DNA of 64,000 nt from Chloroflexota bacterium (GCA_021324795.1 JAJPIK010000078.1:1-64000), one strand, 5' to 3'. Counted from the first letter of the stretch, positions 53,912 to 62,847 are shown. Translations and numbers: made by a program. The notes: a model not told the origin generated them from the letters alone.

Positions 53912-55160
53912 CACCGACTGCCCGCAGAACGGTTACAGTCTCAAGGTGATAGGTCTGGGGAAACATATCGATCGGCTGAATCTCTTCAATCTGAAAACCC
54001 TGCTGACTTAAGTAGGCCAAGTCGCGTGCCAGGGTCGACGGATCACAAGAGACGTAAATCACCGTTGCCGGAGGTTGATTGACCAGCGCTCGGAGGACTC
54101 TCCGATCACAACCACTACGCGATGGGTCGAGCACTACCGCATCCGGACGCGCTTCGAGCCGCGCCAGATGATCTTCAGTTCGTCCAACGCGGAACTCGAC
54201 GTTGCTCATTCCTTGAGCATTGTGGACGGCATCGCGGACCGCTGTCTGCGACTCTTCGATCCCAACCACCCGCCCTGCCCGTTCCGCGATCAGCAGGGAA
54301 AAAGTGCCCACGCCGCAGTAGGCATCGACTACTAGCTCGCTCCCGCGAAGATCAAGACGCTCGAGGACAAGCAAGGCGAGTAAATCCACCTGGCTGAACC
54401 AGCCACTACGCACCGGAAGCCAAGCCGCCCGAATGGCTTCGGGAAGCTCGCGCTGGTCGAGACGGGTGTTCACTTGAAAGAACGACGCCGCGGAAACGCG
54501 GTAGGTACGGCCCCAGAGCATCTCCTCGTAATCCGGCTGACCGGACGCCAGGCCTTCTACCTCGGCCGGTAGCTCCGGCGAAATCAACAATTGGCCAGTC
54601 CGGCTTCCGTGGCGGATCACAAGCTGCCCAGGATCGAGCCGTACTCCCCTGAGTCGCTCAATCACCGCGGCAACGGCTGGCTGCATAATCTGACAGGTCT
54701 CGATCGGTAACAAATCGTGGGTCTGAAAGCGCGCGAAGCTGAGATGGCCGTTTGGATCGACACTCAGTCGCGCATGATTTCGATAAGCATAGGGCTCAAC
54801 GGCCGGAATTGTTGGCCGAACGGGTGGGTCAATCAGGTGACCAATCCGGCTGAGTTGGCGGCGGAGTAGCTCCTCTTTCCAGCCAAGGTGAGCGGTGTAC
54901 GCCAGATGCTGCCATTGACAGCCACCGCAGGCGCCAAAGTACGGGCAGCGAGGTGCGACTCGTTCTGGCGCCGGTTCCTCGATTCCCACGACTACGCCGC
55001 GCGCAAATCGTCGCTGAACGTCTACAATCTCGGCAATCACACGTTCACCAGGCAAGCCACCATGCACAAAGACCGCGAGATTACTGTCAGTGTGACCGAC
55101 CGCCCCGCCCAAATAGCTGAAATCCTTCAATGTAAGAGTAATTCGACTTCCAGGATGCAA
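53904..55160 (-). CDS. 23S rRNA (uracil-5-)-methyltransferase, RumA/TrmA family
   Basis: A 418-aa SAM-dependent enzyme that makes 5-methyluridine. An N-terminal TRAM-like domain (about 1-60) precedes the Fe-S motif CPYFGACGGCQW (about 73-84), with its last Cys further on in ETCQIM. The methyltransferase core shows VDAYCGVGTFSLLIA (about 280), VLDPSRSGCDRRVL and the catalytic YVSCDPSTLARDLAYL. These place it in the RlmD/RlmCD branch; TrmA lacks the Fe-S cluster. ATG 55160 is the start. Confidence 0.94.
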   Translation of the reverse strand: MHPGSRITLTLKDFSYLGGAVGHTDSNLAVFVHGGLPGERVIAEIVDVQRRFARGVVVGIEEPAPERVAPRCPYFGACGGCQWQHLAYTAHLGWKEELLRRQLSRIGHLIDPPVRPTIPAVEPYAYRNHARLSVDPNGHLSFARFQTHDLLPIETCQIMQPAVAAVIERLRGVRLDPGQLVIRHGSRTGQLLISPELPAEVEGLASGQPDYEEMLWGRTYRVSAASFFQVNTRLDQRELPEAIRAAWLPVRSGWFSQVDLLALLVLERLDLRGSELVVDAYCGVGTFSLLIAERAGRVVGIEESQTAVRDAVHNAQGMSNVEFRVGRTEDHLARLEARPDAVVLDPSRSGCDRRVLRALVNQPPATVIYVSCDPSTLARDLAYLSQQGFQIEEIQPIDMFPQTYHLETVTVLRAVGVD

Positions 55161-55175
55161 GGCTTCTCCTGCAAC

Positions 55176-55204
55176 TTGCCGTTCGCAACTACATTGAGTA
55201 TAAT
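55176..55204 (+). promoter_or_regulatory. Promoter TTGCCG-17-TATAAT of tRNA-Pro
   Basis: TTGCCG (55176-55181) and TATAAT (55199-55204) are spaced 17 nt, with a predicted start near 55211, three bases before the mature tRNA 5' end. Confidence 0.75.
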
Positions 55205-55213
55205 TCAGATGGA

Positions 55214-55291
55214 CGGGGCGTGGCGCAGTTTGGTTAGCGCGCAGCGTTCGGGACGCTGAGGTCGGTGGTTCAAGTCCACTCGCCCCGACCA
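55214..55291 (+). tRNA. tRNA-Pro (anticodon CGG)
   Basis: The acceptor stem CGGGGCG (55214-55220) pairs with CGCCCCG (55281-55287), followed by discriminator A and encoded CCA (55289-55291). The anticodon stem CAGCG/CGCTG (55242-55246 / 55254-55258) holds loop TTCGGGA with anticodon CGG (55249-55251). The T-arm has GGTTCAAGTCC. It reads CCG proline codons. Confidence 0.96.
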
Positions 55292-55298
55292 GATACGA

Positions 55299-55322
55299 TG
55301 AGCATCGACCGACCGATGCTCA
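55299..55322 (+). terminator. Hairpin downstream of tRNA-Pro
   Basis: TGAGCATCG (55299-55307) pairs perfectly with CGATGCTCA (55314-55322) around ACCGAC. The overlapping CGACCGACCG (55306-55315) can pair instead with CGGTCGGTCG (55339-55348), an alternative and mutually exclusive fold. No T-tract follows. Confidence 0.45.
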
Positions 55323-55326
55323 GATA

Positions 55327-55356
55327 TTGACGCCAAGGCGGTCGGTCGTGTAAAGT
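55327..55356 (+). promoter_or_regulatory. Promoter TTGACG-18-TAAAGT of tRNA-Gly
   Basis: TTGACG (55327-55332) and TAAAGT (55351-55356) are spaced 18 nt. Transcription would begin near 55363, about 19 nt before the tRNA. Confidence 0.5.
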
Positions 55357-55381
55357 GTGTGTATAGGGGAGAGCAGAGCAA

Positions 55382-55453
55382 GCGGCATTGGTGTAATGGC
55401 AACACGTCTGCTTCCCAAGCAGAAGACTGACGGTTCGAGTCCGTTATGCCGCT
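55382..55453 (+). tRNA. tRNA-Gly (anticodon CCC)
   Basis: The acceptor stem GCGGCAT (55382-55388) pairs with ATGCCGC (55446-55452), discriminator T. The anticodon stem TCTGC/GCAGA (55407-55411 / 55419-55423) holds TTCCCAA with anticodon CCC (55414-55416). The T-arm has GGTTCGAGTCC. The 3' CCA is not encoded (genomic CCT follows), unlike the neighbouring tRNA-Pro. It reads GGG codons. Confidence 0.95.
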
Positions 55454-55601
55454 CCTCAACCGCGCGGCGTTTGCCAGGCCGATCACTTTTGGCCCGTCGG
55501 CAGCGTAGCCGGGTCCACTGACAGGGAATGGCACACCGTCCGACCTTATCACGGGGCGGTAGCCGCGAAGCGCGGTTTGCCGGTACCGAGAGGTGGTCAG
55601 A

Positions 55602-55892
55602 ATGCAGGCATCACCACGAGATAATTTTCCAATTGGGGGCGACTCTAACGGGCGAGGATGGTATGATCCGTCGCGTTATTCGGTCGTCCAGCGGTTCTTC
55701 TTAGCCCGGCTGGAACGCATGGTCGCGCTGAACCGTTCCCCCGAAGGGCGCACCGAGCCCTGGCAGACGACTCTGATCAGCCGCGCGATCTATTCGACCT
55801 ACCGTGATTGCGTTGCGATTGGGCTGGCCGACGAGGCTCGTACCGTTCTGCGGGGTGAAGAGCGCGCTCCCCATAGCTCGGCGTCCGCCTGA
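55602..55892 (+). CDS. Hypothetical protein, 96 aa
   Basis: No family is recognised. The N-terminus is polar (PRDNFPIGGDSNGRGWYDPSR) and the rest is helical with basic and aromatic residues (YSVVQRFFLARLERMVALNR; LISRAIYSTYRDCVAIGLADEA). There is no membrane segment. ATG 55602 is preferred, with AGAGG 8 nt upstream. It lies 38 nt before another small protein gene with which it probably forms a two-gene transcript. Confidence 0.65.
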   Translation: MQASPRDNFPIGGDSNGRGWYDPSRYSVVQRFFLARLERMVALNRSPEGRTEPWQTTLISRAIYSTYRDCVAIGLADEARTVLRGEERAPHSSASA

Positions 55893-55930
55893 GCCGCACC
55901 AGAATCGGCCCGCGAGGACAGTACAGGTTA

Positions 55931-56158
55931 ATGAGCAAGCAAGCAATGCAGGCGATTCTCGATCGTGCCTGCAAAGATATGCGATTCTGCACCCGCATGA
56001 TCAACGACCCCGATCAAGCCATGGATGAGTACGACGTCACCCCCGAGGAGCGCGACGCTCTGAAGAGTTGCCAGCGGGAAAAGCTGGTCGCCGTCGGTCT
56101 CGACGAGCGAATGACCGCCTGGATTCCTTGGCAATGGGCTCCTAACCGCCGAAAGTAG
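55931..56158 (+). CDS. Small helical protein resembling Nif11/LigA-like leader modules, 75 aa
   Basis: The sequence AILDRACKDMRFCTRMINDP then DQAMDEYDVTPEERDALKS follows the pattern L..A..D..FR..L..DP..AL..Y.LT.EE..AL, shared by Nif11-like peptides, the small LigA-type domain and various leader-like proteins. The C-terminal part (VGLDERMTAWIPWQWAPNRRK) has three Trp residues and a basic end. No RiPP maturase is nearby. Function is unknown; it could be a carrier, a leader-like protein or an accessory subunit. A perfect bidirectional terminator follows 15 nt after its stop. Confidence 0.72.
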   Translation: MSKQAMQAILDRACKDMRFCTRMINDPDQAMDEYDVTPEERDALKSCQREKLVAVGLDERMTAWIPWQWAPNRRK

Positions 56159-56173
56159 TCTCGCATTGCGAAA

Positions 56174-56226
56174 GGGAATAATACAAAAGCGAGAGAGGAT
56201 TACTCTCTCGCTTTTGTATTATTCCC
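56174..56226. terminator. Bidirectional terminator, 24-bp perfect stem
   Basis: The left arm 56174-56197 (GGGAATAATACAAAAG then CGAGAGAG) is exactly complementary to 56203-56226, with loop GATTA. AAAAG on one side and CTTTTGTATT on the other give T runs in both directions. It sits between the small protein gene and the convergent zinc-ribbon gene. Confidence 0.88.
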
Positions 56227-56246
56227 TGTTAATGACTTTGTTCCTC

Positions 56247-56570
56247 TTAGGCTTGAGAAGCCTGTCGGGTTCGCTCGAAGCAAGCGCTGCAGTAGACCGG
56301 ACGGTCCAGTCGAGGAAGAAAGGGAACCATTGTCTGAGCTCCACATTCGGCGCAGACCACTGGGTGCATTTCGCGTGGGGGTTGCCCGGTACGCTCACGC
56401 CGGCGCGCTGCCCGACAGGCCGGACATCGCTGCGGATCGTGAAGCAATCCCCGCTGTTGGTAGAACTCCTGCTCGCTGGTGGTGAAAGTAAAAGTAATCC
56501 CACAGTCTCGACAGACCAGCGACTTATCCACCTTGTACGTGCTCCCTACGGAATTGGCTTGATCGACCAT
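56247..56570 (-). CDS. Double zinc-ribbon protein, 107 aa (paralogue)
   Basis: It shares layout and phrases with the protein at 22850-23164: CRDCGITFTFTTSEQEFYQQRG, CPACRAARR, REMHPVVCAECG, MVPFLPR and VYCSACFER. The start ATG 56570 (MVDQANSVGS) is chosen by alignment with the paralogue; a GGAGG lies 13 nt upstream, rather far. A longer frame to 56684 adds 38 low-complexity residues and is not supported. Two such proteins within one window suggest a multi-copy family with distinct regulation. Confidence 0.85.
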   Translation of the reverse strand: MVDQANSVGSTYKVDKSLVCRDCGITFTFTTSEQEFYQQRGLLHDPQRCPACRAARRRERTGQPPREMHPVVCAECGAQTMVPFLPRLDRPVYCSACFERTRQASQA

Positions 56571-56730
56571 AAATTGGCTAGTGCCTCCAGTCTTACGCTT
56601 GATGACCCCGAGCGACGCCCCTCTCGTGGTCGTACCCCGGGCTTGTCCCTCGAGCTCCATCCTCTTACATTCGGCCAGTAACATACGACCGAACGAAGGG
56701 CTTTATGCTCCTATGGATCAAGCTGGGCCG

Positions 56731-56759
56731 ATTATAGCATGGGTTTGTTATTACGTCTA
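56731..56759 (-). promoter_or_regulatory. Promoter TAGACG-17-TATAAT for the zinc-ribbon gene
   Basis: On the minus strand TAGACG (56759-56754) and TATAAT (56736-56731) are spaced 17 nt. The leader would be about 155 nt, again long, as for the paralogue at 22850. Confidence 0.55.
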
Positions 56760-56792
56760 CAAACCGGAGGGGGCCCAAATTGGCTAGTACTT

Positions 56793-57899
56793 TTAGGGTC
56801 TCGTAGCGCCAAGAGCTCGGTAGGCTGCTACGGTTTGCGCTGCGATCTGGCGCTGGGTAAAGTTCTCGAGCACGCGTTGGCGACCGTCCTCACCTAGGCG
56901 CCGCCGTAGCTCGCGATCGCCTTGAAGTGCCCGCAAATGCTCAGCGAGCGCCGACCAATCCCCTTCCCTGAAGATCAGCCCCGCTGTCCCGATCACGTAA
57001 GGGATCTGTCCCGAGCTGGAACCGATGACTGGGACACCGCATGCCATCGCCTCGATGAGAACTCGCCCGAATTGCTCACGCCAAGCCGGCGTCGTTCGCG
57101 AAGGCAGAACCAGCACGTCGAGCTGATTCAGTAAGCCGGGCACATCGTGCGAAGCCAGATCACCACAGAACTCCACGCGCTCGCTCATCCCCAGCTCAAC
57201 CGCGAGCTGCTCCAGCGCCGCGCGTTCCTCGCCCGAGCCCACTAAAAGCACTCGATAGGTCCCGGGCAGCATTCGGGCAGCGCGCAATAGGAGATCGATC
57301 CCTTTGGCATGCACCAATCGCCCGACGTAACCAATCGTATAGCAGCCTTGCGCCCGGCGTTCCAATGGACGGAATAACTCCGGATCCGTCCCAAACTGCG
57401 GAATCACCCAGATCGGTCGTTGAAAACCTTTCTTGCGCAGTACATCTTGAGCATCCGGAATTCCGGCGATCGCTCCTTGGACAGCCTGATAGTTATCCGC
57501 CTCGAACTTGGAAAAGGGGAAAGGGTAGCGTTTGTATAGGTCTTGCCAGGTGAAGAAGAGGCACCGGGCTCCGACGCCTCGAGCTGCACGCAAGCCCAGC
57601 CAGGTGGCCAGGTTGTACGGCTCTTCGTCGAGATGAACCACGTCTGGTCGGAGACTCCGGAGCAGACCGGCGAGCCGAGGATAAAAATGCAGGTGAAAGG
57701 CGCCGTTGAAGACCAGTGGCGTCACTTGAACGGCATAACCTTGTCCTCGCGACCGTTCGAGACGTATTAGACTCTTTCCATCACGCCATGATACGGGGGT
57801 AATCAAGGTTAGATCGAGATCGTCGGCGCGCGCGATCTCCTCCAGCTTGCGATGGTAGGTAGCGCGCATGAAAGCCTTCGAGACCATGACGACCTTCAT
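56793..57899 (-). CDS. Glycosyltransferase family 4
   Basis: A 368-aa GT-B enzyme. The N-terminal domain starts MKVVMVSKAFMRATYHRKLE, with DVVHLDEEPYNLATWLGL. The C-terminal domain has YVGRLVHAKGIDLLLRAA, VEFCGDLASHDVPGLLNQLDVLVLPS and the E-x7-E type loop in REQFGRVLIEAMACGVPVIG. ATG 57899 is set by this family start; a longer frame upstream lies inside the neighbouring gene. It is last in a minus-strand exopolysaccharide operon of three GT4 genes. Confidence 0.92.
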   Translation of the reverse strand: MKVVMVSKAFMRATYHRKLEEIARADDLDLTLITPVSWRDGKSLIRLERSRGQGYAVQVTPLVFNGAFHLHFYPRLAGLLRSLRPDVVHLDEEPYNLATWLGLRAARGVGARCLFFTWQDLYKRYPFPFSKFEADNYQAVQGAIAGIPDAQDVLRKKGFQRPIWVIPQFGTDPELFRPLERRAQGCYTIGYVGRLVHAKGIDLLLRAARMLPGTYRVLLVGSGEERAALEQLAVELGMSERVEFCGDLASHDVPGLLNQLDVLVLPSRTTPAWREQFGRVLIEAMACGVPVIGSSSGQIPYVIGTAGLIFREGDWSALAEHLRALQGDRELRRRLGEDGRQRVLENFTQRQIAAQTVAAYRALGATRP

Positions 57900-57904
57900 A
57901 TCCG

Positions 57905-59095
57905 TTACCCCACCACCTGCTCGGTCACCTCTTGATAGACCTGCGCGGTAGCCGCCAGCGTCGCCTCCCAGGTGAACGCCGCCGCTTGTTTTGGCCCACG
58001 TCGCTTCAGATCCTGGCGTAGCTCCTGGTCGGTGAGTACTCGTCTCAGCATCTCGGCCAAAGCCAATGGATCGTTGGGATCGAAGAGGAGACCGGCCTCG
58101 CCGACGACCTCTGGCAAAGAGGACGCGCACGAACAGACGACCGGAGCACCACACGCCATTGCTTCGAGCGGCGGCAAGCCAAAGCCCTCATAAAGCGAAG
58201 GGAAGACAAAGGTATCAGCTCGACCGTACAGCGCGCGCACGTCGTCGTCGCCAACGACACCGAGGAATCGCACGGTCTCGGCAATTCCCAACCGCTCAAC
58301 GTCCGGTCGTGGATCGTAGAACAATGGCTGCCCCGCGCGCACTGCCCCGACGATGACCAAGCAATGCGGAAGGTCGCAGCCTCTCCTGAGCATGGCAAAA
58401 GCCTTGATCAGGCAATCAACGTTCTTCCGGCGATCGAGCCCTCCCAGATAGAGCAGATAGGGACGATCGAGCCCGTAGCGTGCCAAAACCGTGTCGGCCC
58501 AGACCTCTTCCTCGGGGGTCGCCAACGGACGGAATCGGGCGTCAACCGCCAATGGGATGACGCGGATCTGGTGGGCGGGAATCCCAAGAAGCCGCTGCAG
58601 GTCATGGGCACTCGCTTGCGAATCGGTAATAATCCGGTTGGCAAAGTGTAAACCATGGCTCACCAGCGTCGTATATAGGCGTTGGCCAGCGGTTCGCCGG
58701 TACTCCGGCCGAACGATCGGCACAAGATCGTGAACCGTGACGATCGTCGGTTGGCGCGGCCACAACGGCGCGGCGAAGTAGGGATAGTGCACCAGGTCGA
58801 CCTTCGCAAGGCTCGCCGCCGACGGTAGCCCGAGCTGCTCGTACCAGATCTTCGCCAGGCTTCGCGGCAGCCGATCGATCGGAGAGGCAAGCAATTGAAC
58901 GGACTGTTTCGGTACGACGTTCACATCGTGTGAAAACACGCTTACCGCGGGCGGGAACGCCCGAGAGCCGAGCAAAACCGGCTCGGCCCATCGCTCGATT
59001 GCAGCCACCAGTTGAGCGACGTAGCGACCGGTTCCCGAAAAGGGATAGTGAAGAAACAACGCATTCAAAGCAACGCGTGGCTTCACCGACCGCAT
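57905..59095 (-). CDS. Glycosyltransferase family 4, mannosyltransferase-like
   Basis: A 396-aa GT-B enzyme with RVALNALFLHYPFSGTGRYVAQL, HYPYFAAPLWPRQPTIVTVHDL, LYLGGLDRRKNVDCLIKAF and the loop [21 protein letters not shown] carrying the two Glu residues. Its end overlaps nothing downstream but its ATG 59095 shares a base with the upstream gene's TGA. It is closely related to the next gene, sharing the [17 protein letters not shown] phrase, so the two probably arose by duplication. Confidence 0.93.
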   Translation of the reverse strand: MRSVKPRVALNALFLHYPFSGTGRYVAQLVAAIERWAEPVLLGSRAFPPAVSVFSHDVNVVPKQSVQLLASPIDRLPRSLAKIWYEQLGLPSAASLAKVDLVHYPYFAAPLWPRQPTIVTVHDLVPIVRPEYRRTAGQRLYTTLVSHGLHFANRIITDSQASAHDLQRLLGIPAHQIRVIPLAVDARFRPLATPEEEVWADTVLARYGLDRPYLLYLGGLDRRKNVDCLIKAFAMLRRGCDLPHCLVIVGAVRAGQPLFYDPRPDVERLGIAETVRFLGVVGDDDVRALYGRADTFVFPSLYEGFGLPPLEAMACGAPVVCSCASSLPEVVGEAGLLFDPNDPLALAEMLRRVLTDQELRQDLKRRGPKQAAAFTWEATLAATAQVYQEVTEQVVG

Positions 59096-60234
59096 CAATC
59101 CCCACCAATGCGATGGTAGATATTTAGCATACGCTCGGCAGCCGCTTCCCAGGTAAACCGATGGGCCCGCTCCAGCGCTCGCTGCGCCAGCATTGCCCGC
59201 CGGTCAGGGTCGTTGAGAAGTGCTCCCATCGCGTCTGCTAAGCCATCCACGTCCTCGGCTGAAACCAGGATTCCCGCGTCGCCAACGACCTCCGGTAGTG
59301 AAGAACTGTTCGAGCAGATCACCGGCGTCCCACAGGCCATCGCTTCGAGCGGTGGCAAGCCAAAGCCCTCGTAGAGCGAGGGAAAGACAAACACGTCGCA
59401 GAGCGAATAGAGCACCGGCAAATCGTCGTCCGGAATTCGCCCAAGGTAAACCACCTCCTGCTCGGCTACTAACTCTTCAACATCCTGGAGAATGTCCTCG
59501 TAGAGCCAGCCCAATCCCCCGGCAAGGACTAGCTTATGCCGGGCCCGCCGCTGCTGTCGCAAAATGGTGTAGGCTTGGAGAAGCCGGCGCAAATTTTTCC
59601 GAGGTTCAATCGTTCCAACGTAGAGCATGAAGGGAAAGTGCAGACCGTATTTTCGTCGAGCCGTCTCTAATATGACTTCGTCTTCAATCGGTCGGAAACG
59701 TCGGTCAACGCCCGAATAGACGACTTCGACCCGTTCGGGAGGCACGTCAAGCAACGTCATGAGGTCGTTACGGGTGTTCTCCGAGTCAGCCGTGACGTAA
59801 TCGGCCTGGCGCACCGAGATCGGAACGATCCGCTCCAGATGGGCTCGGAGTCGCTCGTCAGCACATTCCGGAACCAGGAGAAACGAGAGGTCATGGACAG
59901 TCACGACGGTCGCTCCCCGTCGTACCGGCGGCAGAACAAAGTCCGGAAAATGAAAGACGTCGGCCGGACCAGTCAGCGCATCAACTGGCACCGGAACACC
60001 CAGCTTATACCACAAGACGTTCAGCGTGCGCTGCGACAACCAGAGCGGGCGGCTGCTGACGTTGGGTGCTCTCGGCGCGGTTGGCGCGTCCTTTCGTGCC
60101 CCCTCCGGACCATAAAACAAGAGAAAGTGCGTGTCCGGGTCAAGGGGCACCATCGCGTCGACCAAACTGCGGACAAAACGTCCAACCCCCGCTCCTTGGT
60201 GAACCGCTGCCGCATAGTCAATCGCAACGCGCAA
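59095..60234 (-). CDS. Glycosyltransferase family 4, mannosyltransferase-like (paralogue)
   Basis: A 379-aa GT-B enzyme: [74 protein letters not shown], and [20 protein letters not shown]. It starts at TTG 60234 behind GAGGAAAAGGG. Together with the two downstream GT4 genes it likely adds successive sugars to a lipid-linked repeat unit on the cytoplasmic face. Confidence 0.93.
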   Translation of the reverse strand: MRVAIDYAAAVHQGAGVGRFVRSLVDAMVPLDPDTHFLLFYGPEGARKDAPTAPRAPNVSSRPLWLSQRTLNVLWYKLGVPVPVDALTGPADVFHFPDFVLPPVRRGATVVTVHDLSFLLVPECADERLRAHLERIVPISVRQADYVTADSENTRNDLMTLLDVPPERVEVVYSGVDRRFRPIEDEVILETARRKYGLHFPFMLYVGTIEPRKNLRRLLQAYTILRQQRRARHKLVLAGGLGWLYEDILQDVEELVAEQEVVYLGRIPDDDLPVLYSLCDVFVFPSLYEGFGLPPLEAMACGTPVICSNSSSLPEVVGDAGILVSAEDVDGLADAMGALLNDPDRRAMLAQRALERAHRFTWEAAAERMLNIYHRIGGD

Positions 60235-60354
60235 GAGCCCTTTTCCTCATCCTTCAATGTCCCGCCACGGCAGGAGTTGGAGATATCCCCCAACATTTCC
60301 CCATCCGGACGGGGTGGCAGCGGACCAAATCCGAGATGGTCCCCTGATTCCGCA

Positions 60355-61386
60355 TTAAGCATGTCGCTGACTATAAAGATAAACGAAAAAGCCCAGCACC
60401 ACGATACTCAAGAAGCTGATCGAACGATCCAGCAAAGCGATCGATAAGGCGACCGTTTGCGGAATGTGGAGCAGCACGAGGGCTCCAACGATGGTCGCCT
60501 CGACGTACCCTAAGCCCGCCGGCGTTCCCGGCGGCGCAGTGAGTAAAGCTTCGCCCAGGGCAATGAACATAACCATCAGCAGATTCAACGCCAGGTTGGG
60601 CGAGAGAGCGACGCCAATCGCTTGGGTCACAAAGTAGAGACGCGCGGTTTCGATGCCCCAGGCAAGCAAGGTGAGCCCAAGTAACTCCGGATAATGGCCA
60701 AACGCACCGAGCGTCCCATCTTGAAAATGTTCGTACAGCATCTGAAAGCGAGCGGGGATGAACCGCCGAATCAACGGCTCCAGCCGTCGCATCATGAGCA
60801 AACCAACGCCCGCGACCAGCACGAGGGCAAAGCCAAACTCGATCACCGTGAGGACCGTGGAGGGGAGCCGACCACGGAAGCTGAGTAGGCCGGCGATACC
60901 CAGCAGAACGAGCATCACCGCCAGGTCAAGCAAGCGCTCGGCGACGATCGTTCCACCGCCTTTCGATCCCGAAATGATCGACCGCTGGCGCAGTACGTAC
61001 GCCCGATAGACGTCACCCAGTTTGGCTGGAACCAGCCCATTTACGAACCACGACAGAAAGATGATCTCCCCGAGAACTAGCAGACCCGGGAGTTCTTGTC
61101 GACGATAGCCGGTGTTTTCGAGCATACGGCGCCAGCGCAGCGCCCGGACCGGGAAAGCGCAATAGTACACGACGAAAGCGGCAAAGTATAGCCGCCAATT
61201 GGCGCTCCCAATCACCCGTAACGTGCCGGCGATATCGATGTTGAGTCGGCTTACCCCGAACCCGAGGATGAGTAATCCAATCGCGAACGAGATGAGGGTC
61301 CGCGGGCGAAGAATCCGACGCGCCAGTGGAATGCCACTTGGCGAGGCCACGGTAGGAGGCAAAGCATCGTTTTGCACGACGTTCAC
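60355..61386 (-). CDS. Flippase-like/LPG-synthase-type membrane protein (UPF0104)
   Basis: A 343-aa protein with eight or so membrane helices. The family marks are VVYYCAFPVRALRWRRMLE, LVLGEIIFLSWFVNGLVPAKLGDVYRAYVL, ERLLDLAVMLVLLGI, and APPGTPAGLGYVEA near the end. Related proteins include lysylphosphatidylglycerol synthase membrane domains and archaeal AglD; in polysaccharide clusters they are thought to move or modify lipid-linked sugars. GTG 61386 overlaps the O-antigen ligase stop by 4 nt. Confidence 0.9.
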   Translation of the reverse strand: MNVVQNDALPPTVASPSGIPLARRILRPRTLISFAIGLLILGFGVSRLNIDIAGTLRVIGSANWRLYFAAFVVYYCAFPVRALRWRRMLENTGYRRQELPGLLVLGEIIFLSWFVNGLVPAKLGDVYRAYVLRQRSIISGSKGGGTIVAERLLDLAVMLVLLGIAGLLSFRGRLPSTVLTVIEFGFALVLVAGVGLLMMRRLEPLIRRFIPARFQMLYEHFQDGTLGAFGHYPELLGLTLLAWGIETARLYFVTQAIGVALSPNLALNLLMVMFIALGEALLTAPPGTPAGLGYVEATIVGALVLLHIPQTVALSIALLDRSISFLSIVVLGFFVYLYSQRHA

Positions 61387-62807
61387 GACGACTCCTGTAG
61401 GTTGTTGCCCGGTTGGCGGTCGATCGCCCCCGCCAGTCCGATCAACAACCCCAACTGCGCATTCAGTCCATGGACATAGAGATCGTCCACGATGTTGTGA
61501 AAAGCGACCGCGGCGAAGCCCGCCAACCCGCCTGCCACCAATGCCTGATCAAGCGGACGTCGGGCACGGCGCCAGCCACTGAGTATCAACCATAGCCAGG
61601 CGAGCCACTGAACGAGGTAGCTCAACAGACCGACAAAACCCTCCTCGGCAAGCACATTGAGATAGACGTTGTGGGCGTGACCGAGCGGATCCTGCCAGAT
61701 GGCGTTGACGCGGTAATCCGGATAGGCGATTGGATAGTGGCCGGGCCCCACGCCCAGGATCGGGTGCGCCTGGTACATGTTCCAGGCCGCTTGCCAGTGC
61801 GCCATTCGCTCGATGATTGCCCAGTTCTGCGATGTCGGCGTCACCTTGCTCACGTCATACACGCCAAAGTAGTCGGTGATCTGCGCGAGACGCTGCGAGA
61901 TCACCGGCGGCACCAGGTGCAGTGCGTCCATGGCGAACAAAGCGGCGAAGGCGAGTAAGCCAAGCAGAATCAGCGAGCCGCCCCGGCGTGTCTGGCGCCA
62001 GACGACCACCGCGATTCCGACCGCGACGCCAATCCAAGCCCCGCGCGATAAGCTCATCAGGAGCGCTCCACCGCCCACGCCAGTCGCCAGTAAGGCCAAC
62101 CCAGTGAGGATGTCCGGGCGCTTCTGCCAGGGACGTTGCCAGACGACGATCGCGATCGCGATCGGCAAGGTCATCGCCAGGTAGCCTCCAAACGGGTTCG
62201 GCTGACCAAATGAGCCGTAAGCCCGCAAGAAAGGTCCAATTCGAAAACTTGGCGGGCCACGTCTCAAAAAGAACTGCGCCCAGCCAAGTCCCGCCTCGAG
62301 CGTGAGTGCGACGAGCAGCGCTCCGACCGTCAGCCGCCGCACCCGTTCATTCTGGCACAAAGTCGCGGTGACGACCAAGATACCGAGCAATTCGACCCAG
62401 CGGAGGATCTCCTTCAGAGACGTCACCAGATCGCCGACAAACGTTGCCGAAAGGGCAGCGACGAGAATGAAGACTATACCGGGCCAAAAGGCCACCGTGA
62501 GGGTCAGCGTCTCTCGGCGGCCCGACCACCAGAAGAGGAGCGTTGCCCCGAGGATCAGGACGACCAGGGCATCAGTCGGCGTCACTGGCAAACTGTTGCC
62601 AGTCGACCCGGACGGCCCGAAAGGAACGGCGAAACTTAACGCCGACAAACCGAGCGAGGGCTCGATCAGGATAACAATCGTCGTAACCCCGCCGGCCAAC
62701 AAAGCAGTTCCGTAGAGTGGTGGGAGAACACCACCAAGAAGGCCAAGCACGGCGGCAAGGCCAATCGCTGGCCATGGACGACGGTCAGTTTCCGTGAGCC
62801 CAATCAT
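61383..62807 (-). CDS. O-antigen ligase/polymerase family membrane protein
   Basis: A 474-aa protein with about twelve membrane helices. The Wzy_C-type region has LLMSLSRGAWIGVAVGIAVV, then a periplasmic loop with HPILGVGPGHYPIAYPDY and GHAHNVYLNVLAEEGFVGLL, which are hallmarks of O-antigen ligases and polymerases that transfer lipid-linked glycans outside the membrane. It probably polymerises or ligates the repeat units made by the GT4 enzymes. ATG 62807. Confidence 0.92.
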   Translation of the reverse strand: MIGLTETDRRPWPAIGLAAVLGLLGGVLPPLYGTALLAGGVTTIVILIEPSLGLSALSFAVPFGPSGSTGNSLPVTPTDALVVLILGATLLFWWSGRRETLTLTVAFWPGIVFILVAALSATFVGDLVTSLKEILRWVELLGILVVTATLCQNERVRRLTVGALLVALTLEAGLGWAQFFLRRGPPSFRIGPFLRAYGSFGQPNPFGGYLAMTLPIAIAIVVWQRPWQKRPDILTGLALLATGVGGGALLMSLSRGAWIGVAVGIAVVVWRQTRRGGSLILLGLLAFAALFAMDALHLVPPVISQRLAQITDYFGVYDVSKVTPTSQNWAIIERMAHWQAAWNMYQAHPILGVGPGHYPIAYPDYRVNAIWQDPLGHAHNVYLNVLAEEGFVGLLSYLVQWLAWLWLILSGWRRARRPLDQALVAGGLAGFAAVAFHNIVDDLYVHGLNAQLGLLIGLAGAIDRQPGNNLQESS

Positions 62808-62847
62808 GCCGGAGAGGCCTGTAGAAGCCAGGCGGAAAATGATGCCA

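Noticed and set aside
55205..55552. A minus-strand open frame across the tRNA genes
   Set aside because: It is antisense to two well-folded tRNAs, a frequent source of false protein calls.
56571..56684. N-terminal extension of the zinc-ribbon protein
   Set aside because: The paralogue at 22850 starts at the position matching 56570, and the extension is low-complexity with no ribosome-binding site.
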